This document shows positions 1 to 6,113 of a stretch of 9,492 nt of DNA, in pieces. Made by a program: the position numbers and the translations under genes. Where the stretch lies: NCBI GenBank assembly GCA_002378125.1, contig DFRF01000189.1:4977-14468 (forward strand), given 5' to 3'. This DNA is from Rhodospirillaceae bacterium UBA3470 (lineage in GTDB: Bacteria > Pseudomonadota > Alphaproteobacteria > Rhodospirillales > Casp-alpha2). Positions within the stretch are counted from its first letter, which is position 1. Each line of letters starts with the position of its first letter. The notes beneath the pieces are model-generated. The model saw nothing but the letters and a program-made list of their open reading frames with translations, was not told where the DNA came from and made no database searches.

Positions 1-243
1 GTCAAGGGCTTTGGCCGGCAAAAAGGCCAGGCCGAGATTTATCGGGGCGCCGAATATGAAGTGAATTTCCTGCCCAAGGTCAAACTGGAAATCGCCGTTA
101 AGGAAGAGATCGTTGAGCAAGTCGTCGAGGCAGTCACAGGCGCGGCCCAGACGGGGAAAATTGGTGACGGCAAGGTCTTCGTCTATTCCCTCGATTCCGC
201 AGTCCGCATCCGCACCGGCGACACGGGCGCTGAAGCTTTATAG
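1..243 (+). CDS. glnK: P-II nitrogen regulatory protein GlnK (3' part)
   Basis: The open frame runs in from the left edge, so the 5' end is missing. The 80 visible residues align by eye with residues 33 to 112 of a standard 112-residue P-II protein. They start with the VKGFGRQKG segment at the base of the T-loop, then RGAEYEV, in which the Tyr at 55-57 corresponds to uridylylated Tyr51. FLPKVKLEI, TGKIGDGKVFV (C-loop/ATP region) and the C-terminal RIRTG follow. P-II trimers sense ATP/ADP and 2-oxoglutarate; their uridylylation state reports nitrogen status, and when unmodified they plug the AmtB channel. The downstream amtB gene supports the GlnK name over GlnB. The TAG stop forms part of the amtB ribosome binding site, so the two genes are almost certainly co-transcribed and probably translationally coupled. 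Confidence 0.95.
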   Translation, partial: VKGFGRQKGQAEIYRGAEYEVNFLPKVKLEIAVKEEIVEQVVEAVTGAAQTGKIGDGKVFVYSLDSAVRIRTGDTGAEAL

Positions 244-252
244 GAGAGCATT

Positions 253-1617
253 ATGACATTTTCCCTTATCCACAAGAAACGAACGGCAGTTCTTCTGGGC
301 GCCGCCGCCCTCATCAGCGCAGTCCCAGCACAGGCTGAGGTCAGCACCGAGAGCGCTTACGTGTTCAATACCTTCTCGTTCCTAATCCATGGTGTTCTGG
401 TCATGTTCATGGCGGCGGGTTTCGCTATGCTGGAGTCGGGCTTGGTCCGAGCAAAGAACACCGCCACCATTTGCCTTAAAAATATTGCTCTGTATTCTTT
501 GGCCGGCATCACCTTTTACCTAGTCGGCTACAACCTCATGTACGTTGACGTCCCGCAGGGGGGGGTGATGGGCACACTCTCGTTTCTTTACAACCCGTCA
601 GGCGACGAGTTGGCGTTAATTAACGCTGATAAGGCAACGCCGGAGATGGTAGGCAAGGTTATCGAGGGCGGTTATTCTGTTCCATCTGACTGGTTCTTCC
701 AGATGGTCTTTGTGGCAACCGCCGCGTCCATAGTCTCGGGTACTGTCGCCGAACGGATTAAGGTCTGGCCGTTCATGGTCTTCGTGGTCGTTCTCGCAGC
801 CGTCATCTATCCCATCCAGGCTTCCTGGGTTTGGGGCGGTGGCTGGCTCGACGCCATGGGCTTCACCGACTTCGCCGGCTCTACTCTGGTTCACTCCACC
901 GGCGGATGGGCGGCATTGACCGGTGCCATCATCCTTGGCGCCCGGCACGGCAAGTATGGACCCGACGGAAGCGTTCGGGCGCTTCCTGGCGCCAACATTC
1001 CATTGGCGACGTTAGGCACGTTCATCCTATGGTTCGGCTGGTTCGGCTTCAACGGTGGCTCCCAGCTAGCGCTCGGCGGCGCGCTTGACGCGACCGCCAT
1101 GTCGATTGTTTACGTAAATACCAATCTAGCCGCCGCCGCCGGCGTGGTCGTGTCGATGGTCCTGGCGCAGCTCATGTATGGCAAGGTCGATGTCTCGCTA
1201 GCCTTGAACGGCGCAATCGGCGGCCTGGTGGCGATTACCGCAGGACCAGATCTACAGAACCACTTCATCGCACTCATTGTCGGCGGGGTTGGTGGCGCCC
1301 TGGTTGTGGTCGCGGTGCCCATGATCGACAAGATGAAGATCGACGACGTCGTCGGCGCCATCTCCGCCCACCTAGTCGCTGGAATCTGGGGCACACTGTG
1401 CGTCGGCATCTTCGGGGCAGGCTCCGTCGTCACCCAGCTTATTGGCATCGTCGCCATCGGGGCGTTTGTCTCAGTGGTCAGCGCTATAGTCTGGTTCATT
1501 CTAAAGATGGCAGTCGGTATCCGAATAGAAGAAGAGGATGAGGTTCTGGGCCTCGATAAGGCCGAATGTGGCATGGAGGCCTATCCGGAGTTCGGTGCCG
1601 GGTCTCGAACCCTTTAA
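253..1617 (+). CDS. amtB: Ammonium transporter AmtB
   Basis: 454-residue Amt/MEP/Rh channel that conducts ammonium across the inner membrane as a trimer. The N-terminus (KKR, then a hydrophobic stretch ending in AQA at residues 26-28) looks like a cleavable signal peptide, as in E. coli AmtB. Family signatures include MAAGFAMLESGLVRAKN at 53-69, GTVAERIK at 163-170 and WFGWFGFNGGS at 260-270. The pore twin histidines are His214 (TLVHSTGGW) and His373 (SAHLVAGIWGT). Many hydrophobic segments fit 11 mature transmembrane helices. The tail EEEDEVLGLDKAECGMEAYPEF (split here as residues 426-435 and 436-447) matches the conserved cytosolic C-terminus that contacts GlnK. The ATG at 253 follows GGAGAG at a good distance and lies 9 nt after the glnK stop, so GlnK and its target are made together. 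No truncation or missing key residue was noticed. Confidence 0.97.
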   Translation: MTFSLIHKKRTAVLLGAAALISAVPAQAEVSTESAYVFNTFSFLIHGVLVMFMAAGFAMLESGLVRAKNTATICLKNIALYSLAGITFYLVGYNLMYVDVPQGGVMGTLSFLYNPSGDELALINADKATPEMVGKVIEGGYSVPSDWFFQMVFVATAASIVSGTVAERIKVWPFMVFVVVLAAVIYPIQASWVWGGGWLDAMGFTDFAGSTLVHSTGGWAALTGAIILGARHGKYGPDGSVRALPGANIPLATLGTFILWFGWFGFNGGSQLALGGALDATAMSIVYVNTNLAAAAGVVVSMVLAQLMYGKVDVSLALNGAIGGLVAITAGPDLQNHFIALIVGGVGGALVVVAVPMIDKMKIDDVVGAISAHLVAGIWGTLCVGIFGAGSVVTQLIGIVAIGAFVSVVSAIVWFILKMAVGIRIEEEDEVLGLDKAECGMEAYPEFGAGSRTL

Positions 1618-1628
1618 CGTCTAACCCC

Positions 1629-1656
1629 TACCGGCGGCTCCCTCAACACGCCGGTA
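1629..1656. repeat. Perfect 8-bp inverted repeat downstream of amtB
   Basis: TACCGGCG (1629-1636) and CGCCGGTA (1649-1656) are exact reverse complements separated by 12 nt, starting 11 nt after the amtB stop. It has no T-tract. It could be a transcript-stabilising 3' hairpin or part of a termination region together with the next hairpin. Confidence 0.5.
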
Positions 1657-1664
1657 CCACCGCG

Positions 1665-1697
1665 GACAAGTCGGAGACATTCTTTCTCCGGCTTGTC
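1665..1697 (+). terminator. Strong hairpin, likely end of the glnK-amtB transcript
   Basis: GACAAGTCGGAGA (1665-1677) pairs with TCTCCGGCTTGTC (1685-1697) through 13 positions, one of them a G-U pair, around a 7-nt loop. The stem is strong, but only TCGTTAAGG follows, so it lacks the clear U-run of a classical intrinsic terminator. Its place between amtB and ftsK, two unrelated functions, suggests termination or 3'-end protection. Confidence 0.55.
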
Positions 1698-1738
1698 TCG
1701 TTAAGGGCTTGTTTAGGTTCGGCGCCTAATCTGAAGGG

Positions 1739-4189
1739 ATGAGTTGGTCCTTTAAATTCTTCGGTTCTACCAACCGCTCGGGGGCGGCTAGCGATCAGGT
1801 GACCGCCATTCTACCAGCCAGCGCACGGACATTTATCAGTGATCGTATGTCCGAGTTCTGTGGCGTTGCGCTAGCACTCGTTGCCACTTTTTTCTTGGTT
1901 GCCGTTATCTCTTACCAACCCGGCGATCCTTCCTTGAATAGTGCGACAAATCTTGCACCGGCCAATCTTCTGGGCCACTCAGGAGCCACGGTTGCCGACA
2001 TCCTGGTTCAGTCTTTCGGATACGCGGCCTACCTTTCCATTATTGGTTTACTCGGGTGGTCCTGGCGAATCATCCGAAAGCAGCACCTTTCCCTCGTCGG
2101 CTGGCGCGGCGTCGCCTTGATCGTTGCAACCGTTACCGCCGGGATTGGGCTCAGCAGTTTGCCCGTTGCTGACGATTGGCCTCTGCCAACCCACATGGGC
2201 GGTGTAGTTGGTACGTTAATCCACGATCGTTCCATTAGCTTCTTAGCTGCGGCCGGTTGGCCACATGGGGGCCTACAAATCGGCATTGCCGCAGCATTTA
2301 TGGCCGTTCTTTTTTGGGTTTTTGGAGTCGGTTTGACCTGGCGGGAGTGGCAGGCTTCAGGCTCAGCCATCGGCGCCGGCGTTCTGCTACTAGGTCACGG
2401 CCTCAAGAAAAGCTGCGAGGCGTTTCTCATAGTGCCGGCCTGGGGTCGCCACAAGCTGGAAACCGTCGAAAGGCAAAAATCAGCGGAGTCGCTGACGGCG
2501 TCCATCAATGACGAAGACCCTGACGATCATGACCCGGAAGACATCGCCGTGCGAATCCCGGTCGGCGGAGAGATTGTTGCGGAGGATACGCCTTTGCGCA
2601 CTGGCCTCGTGGCGCCACGCAAACCCAAACCGAAGACTGGCAAAAAGGCTCAAGCCGCGCGGCAGTGCAAGCTTGACCTGGAACCAGACCACAACACATA
2701 CATACCGCCACCTCTTGATCTTCTGGAAGCACCGATCATCATGGCAGACCGGGAGGCCGTCAACAAGGATGCCCTCGAGCAGAACGCTAAGTTCCTCGCC
2801 ACAGTCCTACAAGATTTCGGCATCAAAGGCGAGATTGTCAAAGTCCGTCCAGGACCGGTAGTGACACTTTATGAACTAGAACCTGCGCCGGGAACCAAGA
2901 CCTCTCGGGTGATCGGCCTTTCTGACGACATCGCACGCTCCATGAGCGCCGTATCAGTCCGTGTCGCGGTCGTGCCAGGCCGCAACGTCATCGGTATTGA
3001 GCTCCCAAACGTGGGGCGCGAAATGGTCTGCCTGCGCGAGCTTCTGGCCTCTACCGATTTCGAGCTTTCCAAATCAAAGCTTCCCCTCGCGCTTGGCAAA
3101 GATATCAGCGGCGCAGCCGTGGTTGTCGATCTCGCACGTATGCCACACCTGTTGATCGCGGGAACCACCGGTTCGGGCAAATCGGTGGCCATGAACACCA
3201 TGATCCTATCCCTCCTCTATAGCCTCAGCCCCAATGAGTGCCGGTTGATCATGATCGACCCAAAGATGCTTGAGCTCTCCGTCTACGACAACATTCCCCA
3301 TCTGCTGACCCCAGTGGTGACCGACCCATCCAAGGCCGTTGTCGCCTTGAAATGGGCAGTACGCGAGATGGAAGACCGCTACCGCAACATGTCACAACTC
3401 GGCGTGCGCAACATCGCCGGCTATAATGCCCGCATTGAAGAAGCACTCAAAAGAGGCGACGCCCTAACTCGCCAAGTGCAGACCGGGTTTGACGAGAATG
3501 GCAAGCCCATAATCGTCGACCAACCTCTGCCCATGGAGCCGCTGCCGTTTATTGTCGTCGTTGTCGACGAGATGGCGGACCTCATGCTAGTTGCCGGGAA
3601 GGACGTTGAAGCCGCCATCCAACGTCTCGCGCAAATGGCGAGGGCCGCCGGCATTCATCTCATCATGGCGACCCAGCGTCCGTCCGTCGACGTGATCACC
3701 GGCACCGTGAAGGCAAATTTCCCAACCCGCGTCAGCTTCCAAGTCACTTCGAAGATCGACAGCCGGACCATCCTGGGCGAACAGGGCGCCGAACAGCTTC
3801 TAGGCCAAGGCGATATGCTTTACATGGTCGGAGGTGGGCGGATCACCAGGGTCCACGGCCCGTTCGTATCCGACGACGATGTGGAACTGATCGTTTCCCA
3901 CCTTAAGGACCAGGGAATGCCCACCTACCTAGAGGAAGTGACGATTGACGATAACACTCCGATCAGTCCAGAAGCCGCCGGCGGTAAATCAAACAGCGCC
4001 GACGCGCTCTATGATGAGGCGGTAGCTATCGTCGCTAGAGAAGGCAAGGCCTCAACCAGCTTTATTCAGCGCCACCTGCAAATTGGCTACAACCGCGCCG
4101 CGCGGATTGTCGAGCAGATGGAAAAAGAGGGCGTCATCAGCCCGGCAAACCGCGTTGGACGCCGCGAAGTGCTAGTCGGGCCCCATTGA
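1739..4189 (+). CDS. ftsK: DNA translocase FtsK
   Basis: 816-residue FtsK/SpoIIIE-family protein. It anchors at the division septum and pumps chromosomal DNA so that termini segregate and dimers resolve at dif. The N-terminal ~230 residues hold about four hydrophobic segments (near 41-58, 88-106, 124-140 and 181-200). A short linker follows, acidic at 257-268 and Lys/Pro-rich at 292-308. The alpha/beta motor starts near 330: Walker A is GTTGSGKS at 475-482, Walker B is IVVVVDEMADLM at 605-616 with Asp610-Glu611, and MATQRPSVDVITG lies at 643-655. The C-terminal winged-helix gamma domain (about 752-816, TSFIQRHLQIGYNRAARIV) is the part that reads KOPS polarity sequences. The linker is much shorter than in E. 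coli FtsK (1329 residues), as is common in alphaproteobacteria. The ATG at 1739 has GAAGG placed very close upstream; Met37 is a possible later start. lolA follows after 49 nt. Confidence 0.96.
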   Translation: MSWSFKFFGSTNRSGAASDQVTAILPASARTFISDRMSEFCGVALALVATFFLVAVISYQPGDPSLNSATNLAPANLLGHSGATVADILVQSFGYAAYLSIIGLLGWSWRIIRKQHLSLVGWRGVALIVATVTAGIGLSSLPVADDWPLPTHMGGVVGTLIHDRSISFLAAAGWPHGGLQIGIAAAFMAVLFWVFGVGLTWREWQASGSAIGAGVLLLGHGLKKSCEAFLIVPAWGRHKLETVERQKSAESLTASINDEDPDDHDPEDIAVRIPVGGEIVAEDTPLRTGLVAPRKPKPKTGKKAQAARQCKLDLEPDHNTYIPPPLDLLEAPIIMADREAVNKDALEQNAKFLATVLQDFGIKGEIVKVRPGPVVTLYELEPAPGTKTSRVIGLSDDIARSMSAVSVRVAVVPGRNVIGIELPNVGREMVCLRELLASTDFELSKSKLPLALGKDISGAAVVVDLARMPHLLIAGTTGSGKSVAMNTMILSLLYSLSPNECRLIMIDPKMLELSVYDNIPHLLTPVVTDPSKAVVALKWAVREMEDRYRNMSQLGVRNIAGYNARIEEALKRGDALTRQVQTGFDENGKPIIVDQPLPMEPLPFIVVVVDEMADLMLVAGKDVEAAIQRLAQMARAAGIHLIMATQRPSVDVITGTVKANFPTRVSFQVTSKIDSRTILGEQGAEQLLGQGDMLYMVGGGRITRVHGPFVSDDDVELIVSHLKDQGMPTYLEEVTIDDNTPISPEAAGGKSNSADALYDEAVAIVAREGKASTSFIQRHLQIGYNRAARIVEQMEKEGVISPANRVGRREVLVGPH

Positions 4190-4238
4190 GTCCGTGCACT
4201 GGGTTTACCCCGCCCGTCCCATTCGTTAAATATCCAAC

Positions 4239-4892
4239 ATGATCCGGTTTCGACAATATGCTTGCCGTTGGACCCTGGCCGTATTGACCTGGTTCATTCT
4301 TAGCACGCCCGCCGAAGCAATTATTGCGCGCACCCTCAAGCTGTCCAAACAGGATGTCGCTGACCTTATCCGCATTGAACAACACCTTAACACCAGCCGG
4401 ACGGTCCGGGCGCGCATTCTGCAGGTGGCATCCGACGGCTCCTATGCGGAAGGCATGCTCCACATTCAACGGCCTGGGCGCATGCGCCTCGAGTACGACC
4501 CGCCCAACCCGACAATGATCATTGCCGATGGGATCAACTTGATTTATGTCGATCGGGAGCTTGAGCACGCTACCGCCGTCTTGCTGCAGCTTACTTCGGC
4601 AGAATTGATCTTGCGCGAAGATCTCTCCTTGTCTTCAGAGGACTTGTTGGTGACCGGCTTCAGCCGGTCGCCTGGTGTGATTCGCATCTCTCTAGTCCAC
4701 GCCAAGGATCCTCTGGAGGGACGTGTCATGATGGTCTTCAGCGACAAACCATTGGAGCTGCGGAAATGGATAGTCACTGACGCGCAGGGGATCAAGACGA
4801 CCGTGTCACTGCTGGGTCCTGAATTCGGAATCAAGCTTGATCCGAATTTGTTTGAGTTCGAAATGCATGATCCATTGGAAGAATCTAACTAA
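4239..4892 (+). CDS. lolA: Outer-membrane lipoprotein carrier protein LolA
   Basis: 217 residues, close to the usual size for LolA, the periplasmic chaperone that takes lipoproteins released by LolCDE and delivers them to the outer membrane. Residues 1-27 look like a Sec signal peptide: basic start, hydrophobic core WTLAVLTWFILS, cleavage after AEA. The mature part shows LolA features: an early helix (LIRIEQHLNT), then beta-rich sequence with GMLHIQRPGRMRLEYDPP at 72-89, IADGINLIYVDREL at 95-108, and late strands VMMVFSDKPLELRKWIVTD at 163-181. Arg81 or Arg83 would occupy the conserved Arg position of the family. The ftsK-lolA order, with xthA next, is one I recall from alphaproteobacteria and supports the call. 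No clear Shine-Dalgarno motif precedes the ATG, so it may be expressed from the ftsK transcript. Confidence 0.88.
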   Translation: MIRFRQYACRWTLAVLTWFILSTPAEAIIARTLKLSKQDVADLIRIEQHLNTSRTVRARILQVASDGSYAEGMLHIQRPGRMRLEYDPPNPTMIIADGINLIYVDRELEHATAVLLQLTSAELILREDLSLSSEDLLVTGFSRSPGVIRISLVHAKDPLEGRVMMVFSDKPLELRKWIVTDAQGIKTTVSLLGPEFGIKLDPNLFEFEMHDPLEESN

Positions 4893-5141
4893 TTGCTATA
4901 ACAACCTTATTATTTTGAAGTCGAGCTGAACGTGGCGGAAATAATATTATAGGTTCATAAACAGGACTGCTGGATTTATTCCGTGCTTGAACTTTATCCT
5001 CTGGTAGGAGCGGACGGATCGCAGTGCGTCGCCAGTCCTTTAGATAGTCCCGCCAGCATTTTTGGGTTCTATTTTAGAGCCCTGGCGGATAGCGACCACC
5101 TTGCCCGGCACTGCCTGATTGAGCGCAAACAATCTCATCCC
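4893..5141. other. Non-coding stretch between lolA and the xthA remnant
   Basis: About 250 nt with no gene I can support. The part next to lolA (4893-4982) is clearly AT-rich compared with its surroundings, carries stops in several frames, and includes the 10-bp palindrome ATAATATTAT at 4941-4950. The frame opening with GTG at 4983 continues into the nuclease remnant, but its first ~50 codons do not resemble the catalytic parts of XthA or any family I recognise. The simplest reading is degraded sequence left after loss of most of an xthA gene. Confidence 0.5.
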
Positions 5142-5270
5142 GGCCGGCGGCTTGACCACATCTGGATATACGAAAACCTGAAGCCGGCCGTCCAATATGC
5201 CGAGGAATTCGAGGATGCCTACAGTTGAGGTCCGCCCCCGGACCACGTTCCGGTTATCGTCACCTTGGAC
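5142..5270 (+). pseudogene. xthA: C-terminal remnant of exodeoxyribonuclease III
   Basis: One frame reads GRRLDHIWI, then about 20 residues, an in-frame TGA (5226-5228), then GPPPDHVPVIVTLD. These match the end of XthA-type AP endonucleases (EEP fold): the Asp of R-[IL]-D (5154-5156) and the closing Asp-His of the SDHxPV motif (5241-5246) are catalytic. The spacing supports this closely. The two Asp codons are 29 codons apart here, exactly as Asp229 and Asp258 are in E. coli XthA, if the TGA counts as one residue. By that alignment the TGA sits where many homologues, as I recall, have Trp, so a TGG-to-TGA change is likely. Upstream of 5142 the N-terminal catalytic motifs are absent in every frame I read. 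The frame stays open to TAG at 5334-5336, inside the convergent response-regulator gene. The usual place of xthA after lolA agrees. An unrelated EEP-family gene is the alternative. Confidence 0.65.
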
Positions 5271-5280
5271 GCGGCCCACG

Positions 5281-5298
5281 CGCCTAGGGGACTAGGCG
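5281..5298. terminator. Hairpin between convergent genes
   Basis: CGCCTAG (5281-5287) and CTAGGCG (5292-5298) are perfect reverse complements around a 4-nt loop. A second small inverted repeat, GGCGG-TAC-CCGCC (5295-5307), overlaps its right arm. The structure covers the stop codon of the minus-strand response regulator, where it meets the xthA remnant. There is no U-run on either strand, so a bidirectional terminator role is only inferred. Confidence 0.3.
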
Positions 5299-5973
5299 GT
5301 ACCCGCCGGGCGCCGTCACCAGGATTTGTGCACTAGACGGATCATCCTCGATCTTCTGGCGCAACCGGTAGACATGGGTTTCCAACGTGTGCGTGGTGAC
5401 GTCGGTGCTGTACCCCCAGACCTCATCCAAAAGCGCATCGCGGCCAACGGTCCGGTCGCCGGCGCGGCACAGATACTTGAGGATGGCCGCCTCTTTGTCG
5501 GTCAGCCGCACCTTTTTGTTCTCCACCATGTTCAGCAAAAGCTTATTGGTGGGCTGGAAGGTGTACGGCCCAATGGTGAATACGGCCTCGTCACTGTGCT
5601 CGTGATGGCGAATGTGTGCCCGAAGCCGAGCCAGCAGCACGCTCAGACGGAACGGCTTGGTGATGTAGTCATTGGCGCCAGCGTCAAGACCTGGGATCTT
5701 ATCCGCATCCGAATCGACACCCATGAGCATGATGATTGGCGATCGAACGCCGTTGCAGCGCATGAGGCGGCACACCTCGCGTCCGTCCATGTCTGGAAGA
5801 CCAACATCCAAGATAATGACGTCGTAGTAATCCTTCTTCGAGAGCTCCAGGGCTTCGGCCCCCAGAGCGGCGCTGACCGTGGCAAACTCTTCGTGTAACC
5901 GCAATTGTTCCGAGAGCATTTCGACAAGGACCGTATCGTCGTCGATAATTAGAATCTGTTTGCCGTTGGTCAT
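5284..5973 (-). CDS. OmpR/PhoB-family response regulator with atypical switch residue
   Basis: 229 residues with an N-terminal receiver and a C-terminal winged-helix DNA-binding domain. Receiver (about 6-120): acidic pocket Asp11-Asp13 in IIDDDT, phosphoacceptor Asp56 in IILDVGLPDMDG, Tyr103 and Lys106 in DYITKPF. Effector (about 133-228): GPYTF, LTDKEAAILKYLCR, DEVWGY, the recognition-helix region THTLETHVYRLRQKIE, and the wing GGYRLVP. It would act as a phosphorylation-dependent transcription factor in the cytoplasm. The Thr/Ser normally five residues after the conserved Pro (CheY Thr87) is Met84 (PIIMLMG), confirmed from the codons. That could change signal switching. No histidine kinase gene is adjacent, so the partner and regulon are unknown; I give no gene name. 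The ATG at 5971-5973 follows AGAGAG with 6-nt spacing. It is transcribed against all its neighbours. Confidence 0.92.
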   Translation of the reverse strand: MTNGKQILIIDDDTVLVEMLSEQLRLHEEFATVSAALGAEALELSKKDYYDVIILDVGLPDMDGREVCRLMRCNGVRSPIIMLMGVDSDADKIPGLDAGANDYITKPFRLSVLLARLRAHIRHHEHSDEAVFTIGPYTFQPTNKLLLNMVENKKVRLTDKEAAILKYLCRAGDRTVGRDALLDEVWGYSTDVTTHTLETHVYRLRQKIEDDPSSAQILVTAPGGYRLVP

Positions 5974-6091
5974 GTTTTGCTCTCTATTCAGCCCCCAGAG
6001 GTTAACATGACTTTGGTCTATGTCCGGTCAGCTAGCTTGAAACCGTACCAATATCATCATCCTATAAGTATGAAAATAGGTGTAGATACAT
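5974..6091. promoter_or_regulatory. Divergent promoter region of the response regulator and ribA
   Basis: This gap must hold promoters for both divergent genes. On the plus strand TTGAAA (6037-6042) and TATAAG (6063-6068) resemble -35 and -10 boxes, but the 20-nt spacer is longer than ideal, so the match is weak. No convincing minus-strand promoter was recognised. AGGTG at 6078-6082 is a good Shine-Dalgarno motif for the ATG at 6092. Confidence 0.3.
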
Positions 6092-6109
6092 ATGAACCAG
6101 ACAGCGTAG
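6092..6109 (+). CDS. Possible five-residue leader peptide before ribA
   Basis: ATG at 6092-6094 encodes MNQTA and stops at TAG 6107-6109, only 4 nt before the ribA GTG. It has the best ribosome binding site in the area (AGGTG, 9-nt spacer), whereas the ribA GTG has none. It may serve translational coupling, with ribosomes re-initiating at ribA. Alternatively it is the original ribA start, put out of frame by a small indel: the ribA frame is open back to 6096. Confidence 0.35.
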   Translation: MNQTA

Positions 6110-6113
6110 CAAC

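Noticed and set aside
1110..1574. 154-codon minus-strand frame inside amtB
   Set aside because: Low-complexity Ser/Thr/Pro/Ala translation typical of an antisense frame in GC-rich coding DNA; amtB is certain here.
4983..5228. 81-codon open frame starting with GTG as an intact small gene
   Set aside because: Its last part is the xthA C-terminus cut by TGA, the first part resembles no family I know, and no good ribosome binding site precedes it.
5226..5228. TGA read through as Trp or selenocysteine in the nuclease frame
   Set aside because: TGA is used as a normal stop elsewhere in the window (ftsK and the L,D-transpeptidase gene), there is no obvious SECIS-like element, and the upstream catalytic domain is missing anyway.
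5040..5279. 79-codon minus-strand frame opposite the xthA remnant
   Set aside because: It is antisense to the recognisable nuclease motifs, begins with GTG and shows no family features.
5326..5898. 190-codon plus-strand frame antisense to the response regulator
   Set aside because: It is a frame shadow: the minus strand encodes an unmistakable receiver and winged-helix protein over the same bases.
6037..6068. A firm sigma-70 promoter call for ribA (TTGAAA ... TATAAG)
   Set aside because: The 20-nt spacer is too long for confidence, so it is mentioned only as a weak candidate.
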